Below, piece after piece: positions 7,916 to 17,280 of a DNA stretch of 64,000 bases. Every line of letters starts with the position of its first letter. Positions within the stretch are counted from its first letter, which is position 1. Origin of the DNA: Sphingobium amiense (GTDB lineage: Bacteria > Pseudomonadota > Alphaproteobacteria > Sphingomonadales > Sphingomonadaceae); NCBI RefSeq assembly GCF_003967075.1, contig NZ_AP018664.1:3684001-3748000 (forward strand), given 5' to 3'. A model generated the notes under the pieces. The model did not search any database. It saw only the letters and a list, made by a program, of their open reading frames with translations, and was not told where the DNA came from. A program made the position numbers and the translations under genes.

Positions 7916-9154
7916 ATGTACAATTTACCTGAAAGTGTCGCCCCTTTCGCGGGCCGTATGACCGATGTCGACAGCCATGAGATGATACCGGCCCAGCTTT
8001 GGGTGGAAGAATTTGGTGAAGCAGTCCGGCCCTGGGTCGATCTGGTTGTTGCTGCGTCAGAAAATACGAAAACCAACGCCAACAATATGAGCATACCGGA
8101 CTTTGACGGCGATGTGGGCGTTATTGATCCGGATACGGTGTGGACTGCAAAGGGCGCGACCGCTCCCGCCGCCACCGACATGCACCGACGCCATGAACTC
8201 ATGGACGTCATGGGCGTCAAGCGGCAGTTGATGTTCCCTACCGGACCGGGACTGGGCGGCTCGATTCTTTACGCTTCGGCAGAGGACCGGCATTTCTCGA
8301 TGGAGCGTTTCGGCGTGCCCAAGGGGCAGGGCTATGCCTTCGCGCGCGACCTGATGCGGGCGAACAATGAATGGGCCGTGGGCGTCGCCGCGATCTCGGA
8401 CCGATTTCGCCCCGTGACGCCCGTATTTGGCGACACTCCGGAAGACCTCTATGCTATGACGGCGTCGCTTGTCGAACGGGGCATACGCGCAGTGCAGCTT
8501 TCCGCGCCCCGGCTGCCGGGTGGCGTTTCGCCGGCGCATAACGATCTCGATCCTTTCTATGCGCTTCTTGCGGAGGCGAAAGTCGCGCTGACTTTGCATA
8601 TCGGCGGTGACTCGCTGCTTTTCCGCACCAATGACTGGAACAAGGCCAAGGCGTTCCAGGGGTTCAAGGACACGCCCGAAGTGGGGATGGACCCGTGGAC
8701 GCTGTCTGCGCTCCATCTTGCCCCACAAAACTTCGTCGCAACGCTGGTGACGGGCGGCGTGTTCGACCGCCATCCGGCGCTGCGGGTCGGCGTGCTGGAA
8801 TATTGCGCGCACTGGATTGGTCCGCTCGCCCAGTTGCTGGATCTCTGGCACGACAACAACCAGTCGATCCACCCGGTACCCTTTGCCGACGGTTCAAATG
8901 GACGTCGCCTGCCGCTGCGCCCATCGGAATATATCTCGCGCAACATCCGTGTCGCTCCCTTCGATTTCGAACCCGTCGGCAAGTATATTGAGATGTACGG
9001 CCTCGAAGACGTTTACTGCTTCGCCAGCGACTATCCCCACATCGAAGGTGGCAGGAAGCCGGTGGATAAGTTTGCGACCTCGCTTGATCCTCTGGGCCAT
9101 GAAATAATGGAGAAGTTCTTCGTGACAAACGGTGAGCTTCTTTTGGCAGAGTGA
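7916..9154 (+). CDS. Amidohydrolase family 2 protein, tandem copy 1
   Basis: A 412-residue metal-dependent hydrolase or decarboxylase of the amidohydrolase 2 (ACMSD/resorcylate decarboxylase) type. The N-terminal TDVDSHEM stands where the metal-binding D-x-H motif sits. FASDYPHIEGG near the C-terminus carries the final Asp ligand. RGIRAVQLSAPRLPGGVSP and APQNFVATLVTGGVFDRHP are barrel segments. The ATG at 7916 is chosen because the neighbouring copy begins at the same residue (MYELPKSV versus MYNLPESV). It follows the flavin monooxygenase after 95 bp and precedes its paralogue after 65 bp. Whether it hydrolyses an amide or ester or decarboxylates cannot be decided. Confidence 0.88.
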   Translation: MYNLPESVAPFAGRMTDVDSHEMIPAQLWVEEFGEAVRPWVDLVVAASENTKTNANNMSIPDFDGDVGVIDPDTVWTAKGATAPAATDMHRRHELMDVMGVKRQLMFPTGPGLGGSILYASAEDRHFSMERFGVPKGQGYAFARDLMRANNEWAVGVAAISDRFRPVTPVFGDTPEDLYAMTASLVERGIRAVQLSAPRLPGGVSPAHNDLDPFYALLAEAKVALTLHIGGDSLLFRTNDWNKAKAFQGFKDTPEVGMDPWTLSALHLAPQNFVATLVTGGVFDRHPALRVGVLEYCAHWIGPLAQLLDLWHDNNQSIHPVPFADGSNGRRLPLRPSEYISRNIRVAPFDFEPVGKYIEMYGLEDVYCFASDYPHIEGGRKPVDKFATSLDPLGHEIMEKFFVTNGELLLAE

Positions 9155-9219
9155 CCGGTAATGGCAGCGCTTTCCTTAAAATATTAAAATTCAATATTCA
9201 GATTCATAGGAGACGGCAT

Positions 9220-10443
9220 ATGTATGAACTTCCAAAGAGTGTGCTTCCCTTCGCGGGCCGTATAACCGACGTGGACAGTCATGAGATGGTTCCGGCGCAG
9301 CTCTGGGTTGAGGAATTTGGCGAAACGGTTCGGCCCTGGGCCGAAATCACAATGGCTGCGCCTATCCGCCCCAACGGAAACAATATGAACATTCCCGACT
9401 ATCCGGGCGATGTGGGCGAGATCGACCCCGATACGGCTTGGACGACGAAAGGCTCCGCTGCTCCCGCTGCTACCGACATGAACCGTCGGAACGACCTTAT
9501 GGATACGATGGCGATCAGTCGCCAGCTCATGTTCCCGTCGGGCGTCGGACTGGGCGGTTCGATCCTCTATGGGTCAGCGGAAGGGACTGCCCGCTACAAG
9601 ACCTTCGGCGAGAAGACCTATTCCGTGGCGCTCGATCTCATCAAGGCCAACAACGACTGGGCGGTGCGGGTCGCTAAAATTTCGGACCGTTTCCGGCCGG
9701 TCACGCCGATCTTCGGCGATACGCCGGAAGAATTGATTGAAATGACCAAATCGCTGATTGATCGGGGTATCCGTGCCGTGCAGATTCAGGCGCCGCGGCT
9801 CCCCGGCGGGGTTTCGCCCGCATCGAAAAAGCTGGACCCCTTCTATGCGATGCTGGCCGAGGCGAAAGTGCCGCTGACCCTGCATACCACCGGTCTTGAG
9901 TCCCTGCTGTTCCGCACCAACGACTGGGGCGATGCAGAAGAATTTCAAGGCTATAAGATGACCGAGGAGGGCAGCCTCGATCCATGGACCCTCTCTATCT
10001 TCCACCTCGCTCCGCAGAATTTCATCGCGACGTTGGTGACCGGGGGCGTGTTTGATCGGCACCCGACCCTGCGCGTCGGGGTGATGGAATATACCGCGCA
10101 CTGGATCGGCCCGCTGGCGCGCATGCTCGACCTGTGGCGCGACAATAATCAGGCCATCTTGCCCAAGACATTCGCCGATGGTTCTGAGGGGCGCCGCCTG
10201 CCCATGCGGCCATCCGAATATATCTCTCGAAATGTACGCGTCTCTCCGTTCGATTTCGAGCCGGTGGGCGAATATATCGAGAAATTTGGCCTGGAAGACG
10301 TTTATTGCTTTGCCAGCGATTATCCTCATGTCGAGGGCGGCAAGAAGCCGATCGACAAGTTCGCGGCGTCGCTGGAGCCGCTCGGACATCGCGTGATGGA
10401 GAAGTTCTTCGTCACCAACGGTGAACTGATGCTGCCGGATTGA
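9220..10443 (+). CDS. Amidohydrolase family 2 protein, tandem copy 2
   Basis: A 407-residue paralogue of the preceding gene, about 70% identical by eye along its whole length, including TDVDSHEMVPAQLWVEEFGE, the APRLPGGVSP segment and FASDYPHVEGGKKP. ATAGGAGA precedes the ATG at 9220. The differences lie mostly in residues 40-65 (the PIRPNGNN region) and 120-150, which probably shape the substrate pocket. The pair is a local duplication. The two may act as a heteromer, or on related intermediates produced by the upstream monooxygenase. Confidence 0.88.
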   Translation: MYELPKSVLPFAGRITDVDSHEMVPAQLWVEEFGETVRPWAEITMAAPIRPNGNNMNIPDYPGDVGEIDPDTAWTTKGSAAPAATDMNRRNDLMDTMAISRQLMFPSGVGLGGSILYGSAEGTARYKTFGEKTYSVALDLIKANNDWAVRVAKISDRFRPVTPIFGDTPEELIEMTKSLIDRGIRAVQIQAPRLPGGVSPASKKLDPFYAMLAEAKVPLTLHTTGLESLLFRTNDWGDAEEFQGYKMTEEGSLDPWTLSIFHLAPQNFIATLVTGGVFDRHPTLRVGVMEYTAHWIGPLARMLDLWRDNNQAILPKTFADGSEGRRLPMRPSEYISRNVRVSPFDFEPVGEYIEKFGLEDVYCFASDYPHVEGGKKPIDKFAASLEPLGHRVMEKFFVTNGELMLPD

Positions 10444-10489
10444 TGCGGCAATAGCTGCGTCCGGCGCTTGTGCAAAACCAATTCCCTCA

Positions 10490-10520
10490 CGCTTGTCGGT
10501 GCCATGCGTGCCGACAAGCG
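10490..10520 (+). terminator. Stem-loop after the amidohydrolase pair, possible terminator
   Basis: A perfect 10-bp inverted repeat, CGCTTGTCGG / CCGACAAGCG, with an 11-nt loop lies 47 bp after the amidohydrolase stop. A short TTTT follows 7 bp later. It could end or attenuate the 6441-10443 transcript before the M24 gene. Confidence 0.4.
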
Positions 10521-10614
10521 AGGCCATTTTGGACCCCCTTAACGAGTTGAAGACCGCCCGCAGCCATAGCGCTGGGCCAGGAGCATATTGTTCCGAGGGG
10601 GGTAAAGGATCGTG

Positions 10615-11817
10615 ATGATTAATCCAGACGACGATCTCGGCATTCCGAAATTTTCGTTGGCGGAGCGGGAGCGCCGCTGGGCGCGGGTGCGTCGGCTCAT
10701 GGAGCGGGATGATGTGGATGCCATATTCGTGCCGCCCCATACTGGCCTTTTCGATACGCAGCAGGCAAACACGCGCTATCTGACGGGACTTGGCGGCAAT
10801 CATTGGACGCTTGCGACGATATTCCCGGTCGAAGGCGATGTGACCGTTTTTACCAGCGCCGATGTGCATCCCTCCGTCTGCATGCAGCGACAGGACTGGG
10901 TTCATGACGTTCGGGTTATGACGGGCGCCTGGGGCTTCACGCGATCGGTGATCCAGCGGCTGAAGGAACTGCGTGGACTTCGCCGCCTTGGCGTCTTCGG
11001 CCTGGCTGGGAATACTCGCTTTCCGGAGGGGACAACCTCGCACGGTACGGTCCAGCTCCTGCGCGAAGAGCTTCCCGATGTGGAGCTTCTCAATGCGACG
11101 CCGCTCATGGCTGAGGCCCGTTTTATCAAGTCGCCGGAGGAAATCGCCTTCCTCCGCAAGGGCACCGAGATTCTCGAACAGGCAATAGACATTGCCGTTC
11201 AGGAAGCGCGACCCGGCGTTCCCGAGAACATCGTTTACGCGCATATGGTCGCGTCGCTGGTGCAAGCGGGCGGAGAACTGCCCGCTTTCATTCTATGGTC
11301 GGCTGGCTCGCCCCAACCGCTCTCCAACGCATATATGCCATCCCGCCGCCCCCTCCGCGCGGGAGACGTGATCATGACGGAACTTCAGGGGCGCTATGCG
11401 GGCTGCGACGCCGCTGGCGCGCAGGCGCTGTTTTTGGGGCGAGCGCCGGATGAATATCATGAGATGTTTGAACGGCAGCAGGAGGCTGTCCGCATCTGTC
11501 ATGCGATGTTGCGGCCGGGACAATCGGTGGGAACCATTGCCGAGAATCTCAACGATATGACCGACGAGCGTTTCGATGTCCGTGTTCTGATGCACGGACG
11601 GGGGATGGGCGACGACTCCCCTCTCGCGGTTTTCGGGGTTCGGGATGCTGCGATGGCGAACTGGACTGTCGAGGAAAACAGCGCATTCGTTGTGAAACCG
11701 ATCGTGTCGACCAAGGACCGCAGTAAATGGATATACTGGGGCGACACCGTGATCTGCACGCCGTGGGGTGCGGAACGACTTGGCAAGCGTGCCCCCGCCA
11801 TCATTGAGATATTGTGA
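10615..11817 (+). CDS. M24-family creatinase/Xaa-Pro peptidase-like protein with degenerate metal site
   Basis: A 400-residue 'pita-bread' fold protein: N-terminal creatinase domain (residues about 15-150) and C-terminal M24 domain (about 160-395). The usual five metal ligands are not all present. The first Asp position reads TELQ, the His is kept (VLMHGRGMGDDSP), but the Glu of the VEPG motif is Lys (VVKPIV) and the last Glu is replaced (YWGDTVICT). Such loss occurs in creatinase, which needs no metal, so hydrolysis of a C-N bond without metal is more likely than peptide cleavage. Start ATG 10615 is preferred over GTG 10612. It follows the amidohydrolases in the same direction. Confidence 0.8.
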   Translation: MINPDDDLGIPKFSLAERERRWARVRRLMERDDVDAIFVPPHTGLFDTQQANTRYLTGLGGNHWTLATIFPVEGDVTVFTSADVHPSVCMQRQDWVHDVRVMTGAWGFTRSVIQRLKELRGLRRLGVFGLAGNTRFPEGTTSHGTVQLLREELPDVELLNATPLMAEARFIKSPEEIAFLRKGTEILEQAIDIAVQEARPGVPENIVYAHMVASLVQAGGELPAFILWSAGSPQPLSNAYMPSRRPLRAGDVIMTELQGRYAGCDAAGAQALFLGRAPDEYHEMFERQQEAVRICHAMLRPGQSVGTIAENLNDMTDERFDVRVLMHGRGMGDDSPLAVFGVRDAAMANWTVEENSAFVVKPIVSTKDRSKWIYWGDTVICTPWGAERLGKRAPAIIEIL

Positions 11818-11886
11818 TGGCCGGCATCGCAACGATCAAGCGATAAACTCACCGGACAACGTCCGCCTGCTTTGACCTCGGAGGCA

Positions 11887-11909
11887 GGAGGCCGCCCCTG
11901 GCGGCCTCC
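11887..11909. terminator. Strong stem-loop between convergent genes
   Basis: GGAGGCCGCC-CCT-GGCGGCCTCC, a perfect 10-bp GC stem with a 3-nt loop, lies 70 bp after the M24 gene and 58 bp after the 3' end of the opposing TonB receptor gene. There is no T-run, so it may work as a bidirectional or Rho-assisted terminator. Confidence 0.5.
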
Positions 11910-11966
11910 CGTGTAGCGTGGTAGCGTAGTAGGCGCTTGAAGCAGGCGCCCGCGAGACGGATACGC

Positions 11967-14177
11967 CTAGAAACTATACTTCATGCCCACGCCATAGGTT
12001 CTCGGGTCATTCGGAGGGCTGACGACGAAGTTGATAGGCGTATAGAGTGCGCGGATCGGGTATGACGCAAAGCGCCGATTCGTCAGATTTTGGCCATATG
12101 CGTAAATTTCAAAACCCTCGACCTTATAGCCGATGCGTGCGTCCAGCTTGTCGATGCTGTCGCGACTGATCGGGATTTCGTTGGCAGGGGAAAAATAGGC
12201 TTTGGACGAGAAATTATAGCCCACATTGGTGCGGAGTTCTCCTGGACCCAGCGGCAGGTTGTAATTGGCCGACACGGTGCCGGACCATTTTGGCGAGTTG
12301 CTGAGGTAATTGCCTGAGCGGTCCCATCCGGCGATACCATTGGCGTTGATGCAGGCGGTATCGTTCGCCGGGGGGGCGCTGCCGCCATTCCCTTCGCAGA
12401 AAGACTTATAGGTGGCATCGGTCCAAGAAAGATCGCCGCTCAGCGTGAGTCCGCGTGTGGGCCGCAGGACAAGGCTCGCTTCAAGGCCTTTGATCTTGGC
12501 GCTTGCGGCATTTTCGATGATCTGGACGCCAACCGTCACGATGTTCCTCACCTGGAGATCTTTATAATCATAATAGAACCCGGCGAGGTTGAATGTGAGA
12601 AGGCGGCCGAAAAATTGCGACTTTATACCGGCTTCATAAGCGACGAGCGTTTCGGGCCTGAACGTAAAGGCACTGGTCGAGCGGATCGAGTTGTTGAAAC
12701 CGGGCGCCTGATAGCCTTGACTGACCTTGGCGTAGAGGAGGATATCGCTGTCCGGTTTGTAGTTGATGCCGCCATTGAAGATCGGCTTGTTCGCTTTGAC
12801 CGACCCGTTGACCAGCGGCCCGGGCACCGCCGCCTTGCTGTAGTCGATCACGAAGTCCTGTGTCTCGTGAATGTAGCGCGCTCCGCCGACCAAGGTCAGA
12901 TCAGGGGCGATCGTCATTTCGGCCTGGCCGAATACACCCACCGCCTCGAGATTGGATGTGTCGCGGGGGTTGGCGTAAGGCAGGGTCGTGCCCAGCGCAT
13001 GCGGAGATTGGGTCGCGTAAAGTTGATCGCTTCTGTAATAGTTGACGCCTGCGGTGATCGTTAGCCAATCGCCGGTATAATTGCCGCGAAACTCCGAGTT
13101 GAAGGTCTTGTATTGGATGATCGACCCGCCCGCCAAATTGAAGACCGGAGTATAATAGGAAATATCGACACGATAATTGCGGTGCGTCGTGATGGATGTG
13201 AATTGCAGTTGGGGCGATGCCTTGTAGGTCAGCGTGATTGCCTGACCCTCTGACTTGTTGTCGTTGATATAGGTGTCATCCGCCCTCGCCGGAACGGTGA
13301 TCGTGCTCGGGTTCGGCAGGCCGATGAAGACGTTGCCGGCCGGATTGTACAGCGAACTCCAGATCGTCGAGGGATTATCGCGGCGCCATGTATCTGCGGC
13401 CGCAAGAATTGAGAAATTCTCGTCGGGTGACTGATAATATAATTTTCCACGGAGGACGTAGGATCGCAGGTCGTCCAGCGATTTGCCCGTCGTCGAGTTC
13501 TTGATAAAGCCGTCGCGGGCCTCATAGCTGGCCGAGACACCTGCGCTCAACCCGGCGGCTAGCGGTCCGCTGACCGATCCGCGCGCCAGGACATGGGCGT
13601 AATTTCCGTAGCTCACGTCGAAGCCGGCCTTGAGATCCTGCCCCGGCATTCGGGTGATGATGTTGATGGCGCCGGCGGTCGAATTTCGGCCATAGAGCGT
13701 TCCTTGTGGGCCGCGAAGAACCTCCACCCGCTCGACGTCGTCCAAGGTGAAGAAGGCGGCGTCCGTCGTCGGCAGATATTCCCCGTCAATGTAGGTCGCA
13801 ACCGGCTGGGCGGTGCCGATCGGACTGCCTTGGCCGGATATGCCGCGGATCGAAACCTGATGATTGCCTGCAACACCGCCTGCACCGGTGATCTGGACCG
13901 ACGGAGCGACCGAGGAAATCGACTGGAGATCGAACACGTTGCGCGCGCTCAGTTCCTCGGACGTCACCGCCGTGATCGCGATGGGGACGTCCTGGAGCTT
14001 TTGCTCGCGCCGCTGTGCTGTTACGACGATGTCTGTCCCGCCCCCCTGGCTGTCGGGAGAGGGCGACTCGCTGACGCCGATGTCGGGCGCCTGTGCGTGG
14101 GAGGTGGAGCACATCAGCGCCGCCATGATTGGCGCTAGGCTGGAGCAGGTGGCGAAACGAATGACGTTCTTCGGCAT
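11967..14177 (-). CDS. TonB-dependent outer-membrane receptor
   Basis: A 736-residue receptor starting MPKNVIRFATC with a signal peptide that ends near HAQA (about residue 30). A TonB box-like TDIVVTAQRR follows, then the plug domain (DVPIAITAVTSEEL; VEVLRGPQGTLYGRNSTAGA near residue 155) and a beta-barrel ending in KYSF with the terminal aromatic residue. The ATG at 14177 has AAGGGGGT upstream. It would import a substrate across the outer membrane using TonB energy; in sphingomonad catabolic islands that is usually the compound degraded by the neighbours. It is divergent from a TetR gene, with operator-like repeats between them. Confidence 0.92.
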   Translation of the reverse strand: MPKNVIRFATCSSLAPIMAALMCSTSHAQAPDIGVSESPSPDSQGGGTDIVVTAQRREQKLQDVPIAITAVTSEELSARNVFDLQSISSVAPSVQITGAGGVAGNHQVSIRGISGQGSPIGTAQPVATYIDGEYLPTTDAAFFTLDDVERVEVLRGPQGTLYGRNSTAGAINIITRMPGQDLKAGFDVSYGNYAHVLARGSVSGPLAAGLSAGVSASYEARDGFIKNSTTGKSLDDLRSYVLRGKLYYQSPDENFSILAAADTWRRDNPSTIWSSLYNPAGNVFIGLPNPSTITVPARADDTYINDNKSEGQAITLTYKASPQLQFTSITTHRNYRVDISYYTPVFNLAGGSIIQYKTFNSEFRGNYTGDWLTITAGVNYYRSDQLYATQSPHALGTTLPYANPRDTSNLEAVGVFGQAEMTIAPDLTLVGGARYIHETQDFVIDYSKAAVPGPLVNGSVKANKPIFNGGINYKPDSDILLYAKVSQGYQAPGFNNSIRSTSAFTFRPETLVAYEAGIKSQFFGRLLTFNLAGFYYDYKDLQVRNIVTVGVQIIENAASAKIKGLEASLVLRPTRGLTLSGDLSWTDATYKSFCEGNGGSAPPANDTACINANGIAGWDRSGNYLSNSPKWSGTVSANYNLPLGPGELRTNVGYNFSSKAYFSPANEIPISRDSIDKLDARIGYKVEGFEIYAYGQNLTNRRFASYPIRALYTPINFVVSPPNDPRTYGVGMKYSF

Positions 14178-14279
14178 GAGACCCCCTTTTCGCCGCCCCA
14201 AATTTCTGACCAAAAGTATTATCGAGCGACGAATGCGATAAAAATGATAAGCGCATAGCCTTGTCAATAGCTGAAATTC

Positions 14280-14294
14280 GGCCATAAAATGACC
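14280..14294 (-). promoter_or_regulatory. GTCAT-type motif, copy C
   Basis: On the minus strand this reads GGTCATTTTATGGCC, an imperfect palindrome with 5 of 7 arm pairs, 103 bp before the TonB receptor ATG. It matches the perfect palindrome GGTCATAATATGACC at 22960-22974, and it shares GTCATTTTAT with copy A at 6230. It is a candidate site for the divergent TetR regulator. Confidence 0.4.
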
Positions 14295-14348
14295 AATAAT
14301 TCACTTTATGCTGATTTCTGGATCGAAGATGCGATACAACCCATTGAT

Positions 14349-14366
14349 CCAATACAATTTTATTGG
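14349..14366. promoter_or_regulatory. 6-6-6 inverted repeat in the TonB/TetR divergent region
   Basis: CCAATA-CAATTT-TATTGG is a perfect 6-bp inverted repeat with a 6-bp spacer, in the 399-bp gap (14178-14576) between the TonB receptor and TetR genes. It is a possible repressor site. The rest of this gap shows no gene. Confidence 0.35.
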
Positions 14367-14576
14367 CTTAACGACAGTGATTGGCGACGGCACAAAAACA
14401 TATACCAGTCGTCACATTTGACCTGTGGGGCGGCGGGGCGCGCCATTTTGCGGTGAGGGCTGCTTGCGCGACCGCCTTCCCGCAATCCAGCCACTATTCA
14501 CCCATCAACGAAATGACGCTGCGTTATGAAGGCATGGCAGGTTGCCAGCACTTTCCCCACTGGCTAGGTAGCGCTT

Positions 14577-15266
14577 ATGACAGCTTCTACCATCAGTGCT
14601 GATGCGGTTCCGGCAGTTGATCAGGAGGCGAAGAACCGGGGCGGACGCCGCGACCGGACGCGCCAGGCACTGATTGACGCGGGCATGCATCTGATTGCCC
14701 TAACATCGCTCAGCGCAGTGTCGATCGACGAGATCGTCGCCGAAGCCAATGTGGCCAAGGGCACATTTTACAATCATTTCGTCGACAAGGACGAACTGTT
14801 CAATGCTATAGTGGAATCCGTCCGGCATCAGGTTCATTCGCGCGTGGTCGGAGAGACCAAGGCTTTGTCAGATCCGGCGCGGAAGGTCGCCAGAGCCTTT
14901 TGCGTGGGCCTGCGATACCAGCTCGATCATAAGGAACAGGTTCTGTTCCTGATGCACAGCCGCTTCTCCATACGGCCGCTCAATGATCCCGTCGATGTTG
15001 GAATCGTCAGTTATATCGCAGAAGGGATCGCCTCGGGGCGTTTCAGGCTTGCGACCACCGAAGGGGGTGTGCTCCTCGTGCACGGCCTCAGCGGTGCGGC
15101 CTATGCCTATTCGATCGACGAAGCCGGCGCATTCGGCATCGTTGCAAGAGGGCAGCAATTGGCCGCGATCATGTTACGCGGGCTGGGCTTGCCGACCGAG
15201 GAAGCCGACATGATCGCCGCGCAGGAGGCCGATGTCATTCTGCGGCGGCATTTCGCGGCAGCATAA
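14577..15266 (+). CDS. TetR/AcrR family transcriptional regulator
   Basis: A 229-residue regulator. The HTH lies at residues about 25-75, with TRQALIDAGMHLIA and the recognition helix region VAKGTFYNHFVDKDELFNAI. The C-terminal ligand-binding domain is unassigned. It is divergent from the TonB receptor at 14177, the common arrangement for a repressor of an uptake gene, and two inverted repeats lie between them. An effector from the degraded compound would release repression; that is inference. Confidence 0.9.
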   Translation: MTASTISADAVPAVDQEAKNRGGRRDRTRQALIDAGMHLIALTSLSAVSIDEIVAEANVAKGTFYNHFVDKDELFNAIVESVRHQVHSRVVGETKALSDPARKVARAFCVGLRYQLDHKEQVLFLMHSRFSIRPLNDPVDVGIVSYIAEGIASGRFRLATTEGGVLLVHGLSGAAYAYSIDEAGAFGIVARGQQLAAIMLRGLGLPTEEADMIAAQEADVILRRHFAAA

Positions 15267-15652
15267 ATCTGGCGCCCCGCACGCGGAATTGGTCCTAGAT
15301 GCGCGGCGAACCAGCCGGGCCTGAAGCAGGATCACCAGTACGAAAGGCGCACCCGCGACGGCTTAGACGTTTTACGGCATGACCCGGCGGGAGCGTACTT
15401 CCTTCTATCAGGCGTTTGTCGCCTTATGCGGCCTTTTTGTCATCTCCCGCGATTGCTCTGCGAGCGCCTACCTTGGACATTCCCTTTTGCAATGGACGGC
15501 GGCTGTTTGACGCCGCGTATCGGCTTGGCGCGAGCGGGAGCGTGGCAGACGGAAGGGGCGCGGATCGGGCCTGATCTTCGGCCTGACATGATCGGCTGCG
15601 CACCCGGGCTGGCCGCCCGACCGCCTAATTACCAGTTTCGGAGGCAATGGCA
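15267..15652. other. Intergenic region, no gene seen
   Basis: 386 bp between the TetR gene and the truncated acyltransferase gene. A weak AGGCG/CGCCT stem near 15410-15424, followed by GCGGCCTTTTTG, might end the TetR transcript. Otherwise I see nothing. Confidence 0.3.
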
Positions 15653-16415
15653 GTGACATCTCAGGCCGCTACGCGGGCATCGGTTCAGGATCAACTCGAT
15701 CGGGCGCATTATGCGATTCATTTCGCCAATCGCGCCTTGGTCAAGAATGACTGGAGCGAACCCGCCTATGCGCCTGCCCGCACGGCGTTGGACGAAGTGA
15801 TGCTGATCCTGTCTAAGGCAAAATGGCTATTTGGCCGCGTTACGGGAAGCTTGGCAGGATATGCCGATCCGTTCGAATCACTCGCCGCAGAAGCCGCAGC
15901 TTTGCAGGAGGCGTCCGATCTTTTTGAACAGGTGATTGCGCGGGCAAAGGAAGTTCAGGCCTTTCTTGAGGATGAACAGCCGTTGCAGCCCTTCGCTTTG
16001 CCTGGCGCAATCGAAACACGCGGAACCGAAACTCTGTTCTACGATGGCGTTCCAATCGTGCCGTCAATCAACCCTGTCGTGGTTCTGAAAGGTTCAAATC
16101 ACGACATGGGCCGTCAATATGCCGAGCAGGTGCTGGATGTCTATGGTCCGTTCATCTTCGATTGGCATGGCCGCCGGCAGTTTTCCGATGATGATTTTGC
16201 CGAGTTGCGTAGCTGGGAGGCTCAACTCCGGGAGCATATGCCGGAGATTCTCGATTTTGCACGGGGTTGGGCAGACGGCGCGACACGACGCGGTGTGCCA
16301 ATGACCTATGATCAGGCGCTCGCCATATGGACTGGCGTCAATCCTCCGGCAAGGGCCGAGGAACTGATGGAAGATGCTGGCTTGTTCAACGCCGAGAAGA
16401 GCGCTGCCGCATTGC
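15653..16415 (+). pseudogene. C45-type acyltransferase/hydrolase gene, 5' part only, cut by an IS element
   Basis: The reading frame runs 254 residues and then enters the IS21 end, stopping after LLISTES. Residues about 130-200 (TLFYDGVPIV, VVVLKGSNHDMGRQYAEQV) resemble the N-terminal part of C45 autoproteolytic acyltransferases (acyl-CoA:6-aminopenicillanate acyltransferase-like), where the GxxxxMGxQ stretch precedes the nucleophilic Cys. The nucleophile and most of the catalytic domain would lie downstream and are missing. GGAGG at 15640-15644 fits GTG 15653 (8 bp) better than ATG 15647 (2 bp). The first 120 residues are extra compared with the minimal family. Confidence 0.65.
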
Positions 16416-16509
16416 TGTTGATTTCCACTGAGAGTTGACCCGGGATTTTCATCGAGAAGTGACCCGGTTGGAAGGTATGTCCCGCTATGCGGGTGGTGGG
16501 TCAAGCGGG

Positions 16510-17280
16510 TTATTTTTCCTTTCGTGATTTGGGGTCCGCGGCGCTGGCCCTGAACCGAAAGCTGTCATTGCCGGTCTCGAGGATGTGACAGTGGTGGGTG
16601 AGCCGGTCCAGCAGAGCCGTTGTCATCTTGGCATCACCGAACACGCCAGCCCATTCGCTGAAGCTGAGGTTGGTGGTGATGACGACGCTGGTGCGCTCGT
16701 AAAGCTTGCTCAGCAGGTGGAACAGCAGCGCGCCGCCTGACGGGCTGAACGGCAAGTATCCGAGCTCGTCGAGGATGACGAGGTCGAGGCGCAGGAGCCG
16801 TTCGGACAGTTGGCCTGCCTTGTTCATGGCCTTTTCCTGTTCCAGCGCGTTGACCAGGTCGACGGTGGCGAAGAAGCGGACCTTCTTGCGGTGATGCTCG
16901 ACCGCCTGGACGCCAAGTGCGGTGGCGACGTGCGTCTTGCCGGTGCCGGGGCCACCGATCAGGACGACGTTATGGGCGCCATCGATAAACTCGCCGCGAT
17001 GCAACTGGCGGACCATGGCTTCGTTGACCTCGCTGGAAGCGAAGTCGAAGCCGGCCAGGTCCTTGTAGGCCGGGAACCGGGCCGCCTTGATCTGGTAGGC
17101 GATGGACCGAACCTCGCGCTCGGCCATCTCGGCCTTGAGCAACTGGGAGAGGATGGGGATGGCCGCATCGAAGGCGGGTGCCCCCTGCTCGATGAGGTCA
17201 GCGACGGCCTGGGCCATGCCGTACATCTTGAGGGAGCGCAGCATGACCATGACGGCGGCGCTGGCGGGATCATGACGCAT
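16510..17280 (-). CDS. istB: IS21-family helper ATPase IstB, element 1
   Basis: A 256-residue AAA+ transposition helper starting [10 protein letters not shown]. Walker A is [17 protein letters not shown] (about residue 105) and Walker B is [13 protein letters not shown]. It loads on DNA, selects targets and activates IstA. It overlaps the end of istA by 11 bp, which fits coupled translation. Confidence 0.92.
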   Translation of the reverse strand: MRHDPASAAVMVMLRSLKMYGMAQAVADLIEQGAPAFDAAIPILSQLLKAEMAEREVRSIAYQIKAARFPAYKDLAGFDFASSEVNEAMVRQLHRGEFIDGAHNVVLIGGPGTGKTHVATALGVQAVEHHRKKVRFFATVDLVNALEQEKAMNKAGQLSERLLRLDLVILDELGYLPFSPSGGALLFHLLSKLYERTSVVITTNLSFSEWAGVFGDAKMTTALLDRLTHHCHILETGNDSFRFRASAADPKSRKEK

